From NCBI RefSeq assembly GCF_029873635.1, contig NC_080419.1, positions 77,240,597 to 77,304,596 of the forward strand: a stretch of DNA of 64,000 nucleotides, read 5' to 3'. Below the pieces are notes generated by a model that saw only the letters and a list, made by a program, of their open reading frames with translations, was not told the origin of the DNA and made no database searches. Positions within the stretch are counted from its first letter, which is position 1. The number at the start of each line of letters is the position of its first letter. Below, in pieces: positions 10,801-22,393 of this stretch. Source of the stretch: Malania oleifera (taxonomy: Eukaryota; Streptophyta; Magnoliopsida; Santalales; Ximeniaceae). Both the position numbers and the translations under genes were made by a program.

Positions 10801-12401
10801 CCTTCTGTTTAAAGAAAACTTTTCTTCTTTTAAACCCTTCTTTTATTTGATTTTAAAAAATATACTTTAGATTTTTTCTGAAAATACAATTTTAAGTTTC
10901 TTTTGATTTATGAAAGCTTCAATTCAGTTTATATTTGTAGTTTACTTAAAGCACTTACATACAAACATCCTTAAAACTCTATTCTTTTAATCTTCAAGTA
11001 AGTCCTTGTTCTTCTATCATCTTTGAGCTTCTGATCATCTTTCTTTTTTAATAGTATTTTCACCATAAACTTTATCTTCCTTTTGAGCTTTGAACTCTCT
11101 CTAACCTTTGCCACTATCTTTAAGCTTTGCCTTCTTCCTGAAAAACTTTCACTTGAAACAAACCATATTAAACATATCATGATTTGTTATCATCAAAATA
11201 AGAATTGTAAGCCTTGTTAGGCCAACACCCCTTGTGTTCCCAACAACTATATTTTCCCGCATGTCTATATATATGAGCTCATTTTCTCAATTAGTGGGTG
11301 ATTACACATTGATTAAGCAAAAAATCCTCTAATTTTTTCCTAGCCTATTTCTCAAGCACAAACCCTATACACTCTCATACTACTTCCCTTTTGCTAATCC
11401 AAACCTTGTGAGGGTACCTTGAGGAATTATACTCCATTTCCATTGGCTTGAAACTCATTATATTCTTTGTTGTGTGATTTTTGGATTGAGAGTTGAGCTA
11501 AAGTTTTTCGCTGGCTTAACTTAATAAATCTAGTGTGTGGGAAACTTTGTAACTTGTGGGTCTTTGCACTCACATTACAAGAAACCTAAAGCTTAGATTT
11601 TCTGTGCGTGCAAAAATATTTTTCCTAAGCTTATTTTCAAACATCTCTTGTGCTAGTATCTTGAGAAAATGTTTTTAGAGATTGTTTGATTTCATTTGTT
11701 GGATATCTTTAAAACCCTATGTGTGATTGAGATATTGTGATTGATTGTTTCAAAGATTGTTTGAAAAATACACTCATTGCTTTTATTGCCTATTGACGTT
11801 AGTAAGAGTGTAGTTGGACACATTTGGCACTAAGCTTATAATTTCTATCTTACTGATGTGCACTGATTATACTGTGTTGTATTATGGTACATAGTCCGGT
11901 TATATGAGAAGCATATTTTCGTGTACACAAATTTCATATTCGTTGTATTCAGGCATGGGCTTGAAGAGGGAGACTAGCCCTGTTGAATAACCCCGGATTG
12001 GCTTATACCCGGTTAGAAAAGTTAGGTGCATCATCTTGGTAAGGTGTAGGTTGAGGTCAGCCCCACTAATTGACCTAATTGTAACTGGTGTTGTTCCACT
12101 CGTGAAGTGAGCTTATAGTGGAATCCTTGTGCTGGTGAGCCAAGGCAAGGATGTAGGCACTTTGGCCGAACCTTGATAACATTTCTTGTGCGTGCTTTTA
12201 ATTTCCGCATTTTAAATTCTAACACATGAATGTTTGTATTTTACTATTGTGAATGATTGGGTTTATAATTGCATAGAAAAACCCTAGGTTCAGTAATACT
12301 ATTGCCAGATTAGTTGAACCCAGGAGAGAAATTTTAAATACCCAATTCAACCCCCCCCCCCCTCCCCCGCCTCTTGGGAATACACCAAAGTTAATAGATA
12401 A

Positions 12402-12480
12402 AAAATTGACATGGGTTGTCATGAAGGTGAACCTCTCGGGGCCTAAGGAAAAATGGATTCCAATAGAAATTACATAAGTT
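12402..12480 (+). pseudogene. C-terminal remnant of the split gag
   Basis: Immediately after the TSD of the solo LTR the gag resumes. A short frame reads ...LSGPKEKWIP..., the tail pattern after the zinc knuckle in Sirevirus Gag. It is continuous in context with 7166-8184 once the insertion is removed. Confidence 0.65.
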
Positions 12481-14394
12481 TTTTTTTTTTTAAATCCTTC
12501 CTTAGTTCCTATATTTAAGGGTTGTGATGACTATAGGATTAGGAAATGGTGCATGCTTAAATTTCCAAACCTTAGTACATGTATTCACTATATACTATTT
12601 TCATACTAAGAATCTTAAAATAAGCAAGCCAATACAAAAATTGAATAAAATCAACTTTTAAAATGGACAAAGCATTTTTTCTTGGTAAATAATTCAAATT
12701 TCTTAACTCATGCTTAAATATGAATATCTAGAGTTAAGCATACTATGTCCATTGCATAAGTTTGAGTTTGAGGAAATGAATCCTTCTATTTAAACATCTT
12801 GTTCTAAACTCATCTTCAAAGTCTTAAATGTCTAATAAAATTTTTAGTCATCACACTAGGCTTAAAGCACTATTGATCATAAATGACTAATATCTAGTGA
12901 GTGCTTTTTAAGAAACATCCTTTTAGGGAATCAATTCATCAAGTCATAATCAAACATTCCTCTTGTGCTTAAAATATAAAAATCCTCTATTTTGGTTCAC
13001 CCTGTCATCCATAGGAAATCTTTACCACACCACGATCATATCTGGTAAAGATTCTCCTATTCCTTGGTTTGTATCCATGCTCTAAATCGTAATTATATCT
13101 AAAGGATACATTCCATCCACCAAAGAGCTTTGTTTAAGGAATTCATATACCCCTACTTGCTCTTTTCCAAAATGTCAAGACATATTTTCAGGGACGAAAA
13201 CATTTTGGATAATGTCCTGCTTCACCAGAATACTCTTATGAGCTCAATAGTAATTTAAATTTTAAGAGTATTATCCTTTTCCTTTCAAAATCTCTCAAAC
13301 TGTAAACCAAATCCATTAGAGTTTTTGAATGTGTTGAATGGCTAACATGTTTGCACTATGTTTCAAATTAAAAGAAAGTTCAAATACCTAAGGAACCTAT
13401 GCATGATCAGTTAAATTTAAAAGTCATTCTAACTCATGCCTTTCATATGTTAAATTTCGCACGAAAAGAGGCAAAGTGGGCTTAAGACCCTGAATAAATA
13501 TTCATTGTGAATTTTTGGTCCGTTAAGCCTAAAGCATTCAACGCCAAGTCTAAATAATCAAAAATCTAAAACCTTTTGGCTAAGAAATGAGAAAATGAAA
13601 AAGACATTAAATGAGTTAAGTGCACAACTCAGGGGGGAGCATATATCCTTCATAACTATAATTTAAATTCCTTTCAAGTTCTTATATCATTCATGCTCAC
13701 ACGCCTTTATAAAAATTGCTTTGCGAATTACTATCCATCATGCACAAAATGATTATATTTCTTTAACCAGATAGTTTTTTTTATATATAAATTGTTGATT
13801 GATCTACCTAAATGCATGCTTAATCTATAATGCATCTTGCATTATGGATGCAGTGGTGTGAACTGCATGTGGGTAGTGGATTTAGGTTGTTGCATGCTTG
13901 AATTGTTTTATCTATTGAAAACAGCCACATTTTTAGGTACATGTTTTATCGAAAATTTTCAAATTTACAAACGACATGTTGCCAAAATTTCGACAAAATT
14001 TTCCAAAATAAAACCATATGCAAAGATGATTACATTAAAATAAATGATAAAATATTTTTTTCAAAGGATATGTGAAAACTAAAAATAAATTGAATATTAA
14101 ACTTCATCGTGGCATAATCATCAAGTGTTTAGAAATGCTAAGCTCCATCCCTATAGGAAGAGCATAAATGACTTACATGCATCACTTTCGTTTATTGAAA
14201 TCTTCAAAATACATCATATCCCGCGCTTAAAGCTTTATGATTTGATATAGAATGTTCTTGGGTCAAAAAACTCTATAGCATGCCTTAATATACATTCTCT
14301 GATGCATTTATGGTCTATAGGGACAACTATATTGATCAGGTGATAAAATACAGTTGACAAATATTCAACATAGTTGGTTTAACGAATGCAAAAA
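12481..14394 (+). mobile_element. non-coding internal region of the plus-strand gag-only element
   Basis: This stretch is collinear, in inverted orientation, with 1975-3560 and shares blocks with 18060-19020. No pol domain is seen. An AGGGGGGAGC tract at 13631-13640 is one of several polypurine tracts typical of Sireviruses. It is interrupted at 14395 by a Gypsy solo LTR. Confidence 0.65.
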
Positions 14395-15348
14395 TGTAAC
14401 GACCTGCTTATCTGATCATATATTAAAACATAATCAATAAAAAAATCAACCTGAACCCATGGGTAATGGGGACAGACCTGACATTCATAGCAGAAACCTA
14501 AGCAGCAAAAAATATAAATCACAGTCTCAAAACCATAAAATACATAACACTAGAGTCAACTAAATCCCAAAATACTGTGTTTATATACAATCTCCCAAAA
14601 ATACAAAATATATACATATTTAGGAACCCATAACATAAAACTTCTCTTCCTAGACCAAAACTTACCCTTCTAACGGGGTAGTAACAATCTATCTCAATGG
14701 CGGCCTTGATCCGCCGGTCTTTCTGGGTTTCCTAAAAATTAATTAATGCTCGAGGGTGAGACACTTCTCAGTAAGGGGAAATAAACTAAATAAAGTTGTG
14801 TGGAAACAAAAATATATGATGCTATAATACATATACAGTACATTTCATATTCTGGAAAACATTCACGATAATATAACTGAATAAACATAAACTTTCATAA
14901 TTTCTAATAATTCATACTGATCATGAAATATCTGATATATTTGATAATATTGAAATTTACCAAGGATGTATAGCTAGTTGATGTCATGTAATACCCCCCA
15001 TGACGGGTTGTGCAGCCCAAAGGCAGGACCTGACATTGGCTGGCTGACCACTGTCGAGTCAAAAAATGTTTGTAAGTATGATAAGCCCGCCACACCCTAG
15101 TCCGACCTTCCAGGTGGACGTCTACAACTCTACACTGAAATTCACATCGACTATCCATCTTCGACCCCCTCTACTTGCAGGGGTGATTAGCACAAGTCTA
15201 AAAATAATAATCTGATTTGTAGAGCTATGGTACCATGCTCCTATAACTAAACTGAACTATCATCCAAGTTCTGAAAATATATAATACATGATAATATATT
15301 TACCTAACATAAATAGATTGATAGCATTTTCTGAAATAACATACATAC

Positions 15349-15486
15349 ATATGGCCTTGCACCAGTTTCTTTCATATCTGCAACCTTGCGCCGAACACTC
15401 ACAAATACGGCCTTGCACCAAAATAATACGTAAAACACCGCCTTATGCCGGCTATCAATCACAGCCTTGCGCCGAATATTTCATAT
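15349..15486. repeat. degenerate 28-bp tandem repeat in Gypsy LTR
   Basis: About five units of ATACGGCCTTGCACC-like sequence occur. It is the decayed counterpart of the six-unit arrays at 53671 and 60769. Confidence 0.7.
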
Positions 15487-16229
15487 ATATCATTCTTAAT
15501 AAATAATTCATTTATCATGTATTTTGAAATCATAATGTACTACATTCTTTCATAATCTCTGAAAACATACTTTATTCATAAAATTGCTATATCATAATAC
15601 TTCCCACATAAAATAATATTCATGCCACACATTGTTGTATAAAACCATACATTATATTCTAAAATCATAATTTCTCGAGTTTCATACTTATATATACATT
15701 TCAACATAATAGCAGTATTTTCCCCAAATATGCATTTTCTCAATATTATACAAATATAATGCATGCTTTCCTAAAAATTAACTTGTTAATAAATAATAAT
15801 AATAATTTGCATGAAAAATGTCTGCTTTATTTTATTCCCTTACCTGATACTAAAAAGAAACCCCCTAAAATACCGGTTCTGCACTCGTAGGGTTCCCCGT
15901 TCAACTTCCTGAAAACAATAACTTCCAGAACTAAACTTCAATATTTCTTCGTGAATAACCTTTCCTATAACTATGAAAATACCAAATTTTGCATAAAAAA
16001 CCTTACCTTAAACCAGGGATGAATTTCAACTCAGTCCCACCAACGATCCGCTTTGGTAGATTTAGAGAGAACTTTCCCAAGAGCATCGTGGTGGCCTCAG
16101 ATTGTCGATCCGGCGAATGTCGGAGCCAAAATCTAAGACAGAGGAGAGAGAAACCATAGAGAGGAGAGAGAGTGAGGATTTTTCTGATTTTCTGCATAAA
16201 AATTTGAGGTTTGGACTATTTACACTTTG

Positions 16230-16400
16230 GGTCTCGTCGACGAGCCACGTCACCTCGTCGACGAGGTCAAGAGGAAATTCATCGACGAACTCTCCCCTTC
16301 ATTGATGAAATTCAGAGTCATCCAAAACATCCTCTTGGTATCTTCTCATCGATGAGGCACACCTTCGTCGACGAGCCTAAACTGCCACATCATCGACGAA
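16230..16400. repeat. cluster of CTCGTCGACGAG-type palindromic words
   Basis: Words such as TCTCGTCGACGAGCC (16231), CCTCGTCGACGAGG (16253), CATCGACGAA and TTCGTCGACGAGCC (16366) occur on both sides of the LTR's core promoter region. CTCGTCGACGAG is a perfect 12-bp palindrome centred on GTCGAC. Confidence 0.8.
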
Positions 16401-16474
16401 CACGGACCTGTTGAACCCCCTTTTAATTTCCTTTTCCTTTCTCTTTAAATACCATTATTCTTCGAGTCATTACA

Positions 16475-17367
16475 AAAAAAGAGTTTCTTATACTATTTGA
16501 GGTGCTCAATGAGATTAATCTTGATTAGTATAAGCAATTCATTTCATCTAAGCTATAATTCAAACCGTTTGGGGGAGAATCCAAATTGTTATGCTCACAA
16601 ATGCTTTTTGCTTAGATCTGTTATAAACACTCGTGGCTTATGCTTAAATGTGATGCTTCTATTGTAAATCATAATTTGAAGTATGTTGACTAACCACAAT
16701 TTTTTTTTTTTTTGTCGTATGATCCTTGTTTTAAATTGTTTGATATATTTTGGATCTGTGTGATTGATTTTTCTACTCATATTTTATGTGCACTTAAATG
16801 ATAAACCAAAAAAATGTTACTTGCGTGATCTTTAAATTTTATTTTTTTTTTTGCAAGCATTGCCCCCAGTACTTCATGATAATGTCAAAATGGGGATATA
16901 TATTTTTATATTCATATACTTTTATATTTTTCTTGGTAATAAATGATCTTACGTGAGACATATTTTGTTTCTTGCATGCGTGCTTAATTGATTCATGACA
17001 TATGCCACTCTGTTTTAAATTTTTGTGTCACGAAAATAAAATATTTTTTAAGCTAAGAAATTTTAAATGCCCAAATTGTTTTTTCTTCTTGCTTAGCTTA
17101 ACCCTTTTGCTGATGCCAAAAGAGAGAGAACTGTTTGAGCAAAATGTTGCATATCTTTTATACTCATAATTTGAATGGTCCGAGCTTTAGTGTGCTTTAA
17201 GCACAAAAACAAAATGCATAATTTATTTGAAATGTCTTCTTTCTTGGATATGCTTGAGCTTTACTACTTATCTTTAAATTATACATACTTTTAGGGGGGG
17301 AGCCTTTTCAGTTTGAACCTATTTTTGCTCTGGCGCATTTTTCATCATCAAAAAGGGAGTGACTGTT
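16475..17367 (+). mobile_element. 3' internal end with repeated polypurine tracts
   Basis: This is the continuation of the plus-strand element after the solo Gypsy LTR. Purine tracts occur at 16570 (TTGGGGGAGAA), 17291-17303 (TTAGGGGGGGGAG) and directly before the LTR (AAAAAGGGAGTGAC, 17353-17366). Repeated polypurine tracts upstream of the 3' LTR are a described hallmark of Sireviruses, and this is the main basis for the family call. No coding region is seen. Confidence 0.7.
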
Positions 17368-17690
17368 GACTTTTTGAGTCCAATTGTTTTGATGCTAACA
17401 AAGCACAGGTTTCTCACGTGTGCATTCAGTGTTTGAATAGGTCTATATCTTGACATGCACATGTGATTAAAGGAATGGAAGCCAGAAAGGACTTAAAGCC
17501 CACACACTCCTGGTGAATTCCATGGGAAAATGAAGAGCAAAAGAAGAAGACATGAAATTTCTTGTTGGAATTGCATTTAGTTTATATTTTTGGGTTTGTA
17601 ATATTATGCTCTGTAAGCCCTTATTTGACCCTAAAGTTATATTAAAACCTTTGTAAGATTTTATCTTTTTTATGAAAAGGTTTTGTATGA
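17368..17690 (+). mobile_element. 5' fragment of a plus-oriented 3' LTR
   Basis: It starts TGTTGACTTTTTGAGTCC right after the polypurine tract and matches the inverse of the LTR end at 22393. Only the first about 320 bp remain before the sequence flips to the opposite orientation. Confidence 0.8.
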
Positions 17691-17996
17691 AGTGTAGGTT
17701 CCCTAAGGTCAGTCTACAGTCATCTGAGCATTTAATTCATATCATGCAGATGCATGCATTATTATAGACCAAAGATAAAAATTAAATGCAATACAATTTA
17801 AAGCATGTCTTCATCTTTTTGCTCTTCTCTTCATGGAATACGCCAGTATTATGTGAGCTTTATGTCCCTTCTGACTTCTATCTTTCTCATTTGTGTGTGC
17901 ATTTTGAATTTTAAACCTATTCAAAGCATTAGGCAAACACATGATACACTTGTGTTTGTCAACATCAAAACATAGATCATATTCAAAAAGCCAACA
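17691..17996 (-). mobile_element. 5' fragment of a minus-oriented 3' LTR
   Basis: It is an inverted counterpart of 17368-17690. Read on the minus strand it begins TGTTGGCTTTTTGAA at 17996 and runs through the same landmarks. It is the 3' LTR remnant of the element whose 5' LTR is at 20213-22393. The exact flip point (about 17690) was judged by eye. Confidence 0.75.
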
Positions 17997-19476
17997 CTTT
18001 ATGTTTTCTTCTAAATTGAAACCTAATACAAATAACTTAGCCATTAAACACATTCAAAAGCTCTAATGGATTTGAATTGAAGTTTGAGATCTTATGAAGT
18101 TAGATTGGATAAATACTCTTAATAATTAAATTTATGTTCAGAAGAGTATTATGGAGTGAGACAATATTCAATATATTTTCGTGCTGGTGAATCTATCCTA
18201 ACAGTTTTTAGGCAAAGAGCAGTTAGCAGTATATGAATATTTTGAACAATGCTCTTTGGTAATTACTAACATTCCATTATTGGAGGGTGCCCTATAGGTA
18301 TTTTCACATTTTGGAGCAAGGATACAGACTAATGAATAGACAAGTCTTTACTAGATATGATCATGGACTAGTAAAATTTTCCTATGGAGGAGGGAGTGAA
18401 CCAACCTTAGAGGATTTTTATATTTTGTGCACAGAGGGAAAATTTTGATTTTTTCAATTGAAATAGCTAAATCCCTTAGAGGGTGTCCCCTAATTTGGTT
18501 ATGAAGGATGACTTTTAAATAAGCACTTATATAATAGGAACTTTATGATAATTAGTGCTTAAGCCCGAGTGATGACTAACTTTTGATCAAGGCTTTTATA
18601 TTCAAAAATGAGTTTAGGGTAAAATGATGTATAGAATGAGATAGATCCTTAAAGCTCGATTATGTGCAATGGAAAAAAGATGCTTAACTTTAGATATTTA
18701 TATTTAAGTGCGAGTTAAGCATTACGAGTTATTTACTAAGAAAATATGTTTGTCCATTTGGAAGTGGATTTATCATGCTTGCATCAGCCAATGTTTTCAT
18801 ATTTTAACCAATCATCATGATATTCATGTATTAAGTTCAGGTTGGATAAATTACTTAAATTTGCATATTGGCTTGATTCTATGATGTTGTTCGTATACAA
18901 GATAGTATATAGTGAGTGCATACACTAAGTTTCAATATTTTAGGTGACAACCACTTCCTAAGCCTACAATCATCACTGCCCCCTATACCTAATCCTAAGA
19001 TCTAAGGAAGAATTAAATGATTATGTACTTCCTACCGGATCCCATTCTTCCTTTGGTCCTATGGTGTTTGCCTTCATCACAACCCATGTCATTTCTTTAT
19101 CTTATCCTCTAGCACTTCTAAATAGACAAGTAAACGGAATGTGCCATTTCTTTTTATAGAATAAGCATGTTTTGTAAATTTACAAAGTATCATGCTTATT
19201 TGTTCTATTTTTGCTCAATGAGGCATAAATTTTTTTATGAGAATGGGATTTTGAAAATGAACCCTTTTTGAGAGATTTATTTCTTTTAGCTCCTAAGGGT
19301 TTATCTTGATTGTTCAACTCATCTTTTAGTGTTGTTAGAATAGTTGTCTATATTTGCCTCCAAACAGATAATTTTCAAAATCTTCTTAAACTTTCTCTTT
19401 TCTAGCGTGGCATGATAATCTTTTAGATTTTCTATTGTGTTGCCAACCTTTTACTTTCGTTTTTCAAAAATATTTT
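17997..19476 (-). mobile_element. non-coding internal region of the second minus-strand gag-only element
   Basis: It is collinear with 3000-3600, for example 'gatgactaacttttgatcaaggctttt', 'gtgcaatgga', 'gttaagcatt' and the block ending near 'ccacttcctaagcc'. A CTGCCCCCTATACC tract is at 18977. No pol homology was found between the LTR remnant and gag. Confidence 0.6.
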
Positions 19477-20158
19477 CTACTTAGACATCATAAATGTAAT
19501 CTTATGAGCATTAATAAATTTCTTCCGAGGATTCTCATAAGATGACATAAATTTAATATCAAATACACTACATGATTCACTATCAAATTTATCACAATAT
19601 ATACCACTAGAATCATTGTATGTATCATTAACCATATTATCACAAGATTTAGTAGAATTTTCACAAGAGGCATTAGATGATTCATCACATGATATAACAT
19701 AAGAATCGGCACAGGAATCATCAATAGATATAGAGTGAGAATCATACACCTCTTTGTTTGCTAAAGCTACTTGCCCATGATTTGCCACTACTTGATCATT
19801 TGATCTTGGAGCTTTTGAGGTGCCGGCATCTTTTTCTTGGGTCTCTCCATACTTCTTTTCAAGCTCTTCCCAAATTTCACTCGCACATTTACATGCCATA
19901 ATTTCATGAGAAATATGAGAATCTAAAGCACAATATAATAATTTCATGGCATATGAATTTGCATGCATTAAACTTATATCATTTTCATTTACAGACATAC
20001 AAATTCCTTTAACAAATATTTGCCAAGCCCTCCAATCCATTCATTTTATGAAAAGCACTCATTCTAATTTTCTAGGCTATGTAATCAACACCACAAAACA
20101 ATGGAGGCCTAGTAAATGATTGTCCCTCACTGAATGGGGATACACCAATGTGAGCCAT
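19477..20158 (-). pseudogene. decayed Copia gag (Sirevirus-like)
   Basis: The start ATG at 20156-20158 opens with MAHIGVSPFSEGQSFTRPP, the N-terminal pattern seen in Gag of this family. An in-frame stop follows within about 30 codons. The longer frame (19477-20040, 187 codons) has DWRAWQIFVKGICMS and EIWEELEKKYGE of the UBN2/gag-polypeptide domain, then an acidic Ser/Cys/Asp-rich region. The zinc knuckle region is unreadable. Neighbours are the PBS at 20198 and the 5' LTR at 20213. Confidence 0.78.
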
Positions 20159-20197
20159 CACAATCTTTAACAAATGCATTTAAGCTTTTTGTAAGGA

Positions 20198-20210
20198 GGC
20201 TCTGATACCA
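20198..20210 (-). other. primer-binding site (perfect tRNA-iMet match)
   Basis: The minus strand reads TGGTATCAGAGCC, all 13 bases canonical, two bases inside the LTR. Confidence 0.92.
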
Positions 20211-20212
20211 AT

Positions 20213-22393
20213 TGTGAGGAATGGTGTATTCCCAAGAGGGGGGTGAATTGGGTATTTAAAAATTCTTCCTAGGTTATGTGTGTTCAATTTGAAACCACAA
20301 CCACTATTACGCAACCTAGGGTCTATCTAAGCAAATAAGAATCCCATAGATATTTAGATTATACAAATATTTAAATCATGCACAATAAATTAAATGAAGC
20401 ATTCAAGTGCAGAAACTTAAAAGAGACAAGAGAAGAGAAAGACACAACATTTTTACCAAGGTTCGGCCAAACTAGCCTACAAACAAGAGGATTTCATTAA
20501 GTGCTCACTTAATGGGCGGAGCAACGCCGTTTACACTCTCCTTACGAGGCAGAGACTCCCCGACTCAATTACAGGGCTGAGCCATAACCAATTCTCCTTA
20601 CGAGGTGGAGCCACCTCGGCTCAATTCACCAGGTGAGTTAAATTGTGCACACTTTTTTGGATGGTGCAAATCCTAACTTTCCTAACATGGTCTCAGCCAA
20701 TCCAAGACTTTTAACAAGGCAAGTCTCCCTTTCATACCACGTCTAGAATACAACGGATATAAAAGAATATTTGTACAAATAAATATCTTCTAAACTAAGC
20801 AGATGTGTACAAATTTAAAGCACAATACACTCACATATGATGTTAAATAAGCTCAAGTGAGTATGTGTGGTATTTCTCAAAATGATTTTGTAATCTTTGA
20901 AAATGATGTATATGATAATGCACTTCAAAAATTCAAACCCTAATAAAAATTTTCTCCCAAAAAATATTTTTCAAATAAAGTGTAGGAGAACCTAGGGTGT
21001 TTGCTTTTCAAAAATTATTTTTCAAATATATTATCTTTGACCAAAAATTGAGTATTCAATGAAAACATCAAAGATCTTAAACCCTTAAATAATTTTCCTA
21101 AAAATGATATTCAAGAAAATAATTCAAAGGGAAGCAAGGGTTTTAGCTCAACAAGTTTTTTGCAATAAAACAATATGAGCTTTTGAATTTTGTAATGAAT
21201 GTGCAAGATTCATAAGCACCAAGAGTTTCCTCCAAAACTATTTATCAAAGAAAAATATATGGAGAAACTCAAGCCTTACTCTCAAAAGAAATAATTTTCA
21301 AGACGAACTAGTGAATGAGAGTAAATGCACTTTGATATGAAAATAAATGCCCAAAATGAATGCTATCCAAAATAAAAAATTTCAAATAATAAGTGTACGA
21401 GAGTGTAAAATCAATAAGGCTCAAAAATATTTTCAGAAAATTTTCTATGTAAGCATCAATTAAAAATTTTGTTATGAGGGGGTATTTATAGAGTTTGCAA
21501 AATATGACCATTTTGGGGACACGCTCATCATTTTGAATTTATTTAATTAGGAAATTAATAACGTTTAGCACTTAGAATTAAGGTCAACCGAGAGGTTTGG
21601 TCAACTGAGTAAGGCGTCGGTTGACTGAGCCAAGGGCAATTTCCAAACGTTTGATACTCGGTCGACTGTCACTTTTGGACGGTCGGCTGAGCATCATTTG
21701 TTTGTTGATCAAGCATACTTTGCTCTTCATTTGTCGGCCAACTAAGCTTAATATAAGGCCAAACAATGAACTTCAGTGGACTAGCCAATGTGCCGGTTGG
21801 CTGGCCTTAAAGTGAAACTCACATTTTACCAAGTTCGGTCGACTGAGGGAACTCAATTGAAAAAACTAGTCGGTCGACTGAGTTTTGTAAAATGTTGACT
21901 TTCTGACCAAAGAATGGTCGATCAACTGAGCTAGGTAAGGTGTTAATAGGTCAGTCAACTGAGCACTTTGAAAATTTGAGTTTGAGCCCAAAATTTGACC
22001 CAAAAATGATTTATTCTTTTGTAAAAGTTTTGGCAATTTATTTGAAAGGATTTTATGAAAACTTTTTGTCCCTAAGGTCTTTCTATGACCTTTTTCTAAT
22101 TTCCTACGATTAGTCTACGGTCAACTTGAGCTTTCATATATATCATGCATGAAATTCTTTATTACAAACCAAATACTTAAATGTGTTACAAATGAATAAA
22201 ATTGGTCTTCATTCTTTTGCTCTGCACGCTTCATGGAATATGCCAAGGAATGTGTTCTTTAAGTCCTTTCTAGCTTCCACTTCCTTGTCTTATGTGTGTG
22301 CTGAAATATAAACTTGTTCACTGACTGAATACACAGATAAGATACTTGTGTCTTGTCAGCATCAAAATAGAGATCGGACTCAAAAAGTCAACA
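20213..22393 (-). mobile_element. 5' LTR of a minus-strand Sirevirus-like element
   Basis: On the plus strand it runs TGTGAGGAATGG... to ...AAAAAGTCAACA. It contains the CAAGAGGGGGGTGAATTGGG hallmark near 20235, the GC-rich block at 20455-20720, a TATTTATA box at 21483-21490, and a cluster of GGTCGACTGAG-type words at 21585-21970. The right end cuts directly into the integrase of a Tork-like Copia at 22394. No matching TSD is visible because the left partner LTR is truncated. Confidence 0.85.
21585..21970. repeat. cluster of GGTCGACTGAG-type words
   Basis: About ten variants occur (GGTCAACCGAGAGG, CTCGGTCGACTGTC, TTCGGTCGACTGAGG, CGGTCGACTGAGTT and others), upstream of the LTR TATA-like box in element orientation. 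Confidence 0.7.

Larger units (their letters stand above)
9060..11227 (-). mobile_element. solo Sirevirus-like LTR with TSD CCCCT
   Basis: On the plus strand the LTR runs TGAAATTGGGATAGC... to ...TAGGCCAACA and is flanked by CCCCT at 9055-9059 and 11228-11232. It belongs to the same family as the LTRs at 33828 and 44733. It carries the CAAGCGGGGGGTGAATTGGG hallmark (9080), the GC block (9490-9660), a TATTTATAAAT box (10493-10503) and a cluster of GGCAGTCGCCTGCC-type words (10625-10800). It is nested within another solo LTR. It also has an internal tandem duplication. Confidence 0.9.
8185..12396 (+). mobile_element. solo Sirevirus-like LTR with TSD GATAA (contains a nested LTR)
   Basis: A 5-bp duplication GATAA lies at 8180-8184 and 12397-12401. 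The LTR begins with a degraded TG (TAATGACAC..., aligning with TGTTGACC...) and ends AAGTTAATA, a decayed form of the family's ...CTAACA. A cluster of GGTCGACCGA-type words is at 8615-8980, a TATATATAT box at 11266-11274, and the conserved GC-rich block at 11940-12190. A run of C followed by CTCTTGGGAATACACC is near 12350-12385. No internal region is present, so it is a solo LTR formed by LTR-LTR recombination. It sits inside the gag pseudogene. Confidence 0.85.
14395..16474 (-). mobile_element. solo Tekay-type Gypsy LTR, TSD AAAAA
   Basis: It runs TGTAACGACCTG... to ...GTCATTACA and is flanked by AAAAA on both sides; this is low-complexity, so weaker than the other TSDs. It is the same family as the LTR pair of the element at 52755-61924: same start, same 'CATGACGGGTTGTGCAGCCC' block near 15000, degenerate 28-bp repeats near 15350-15485, and CTCGTCGACGAG words at 16230-16400. 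No internal sequence is present. Confidence 0.88.

Noticed and set aside
14395..16474. complete Gypsy element at this site
   Set aside because: Only one LTR is present between matching AAAAA flanks, so it is a solo LTR.
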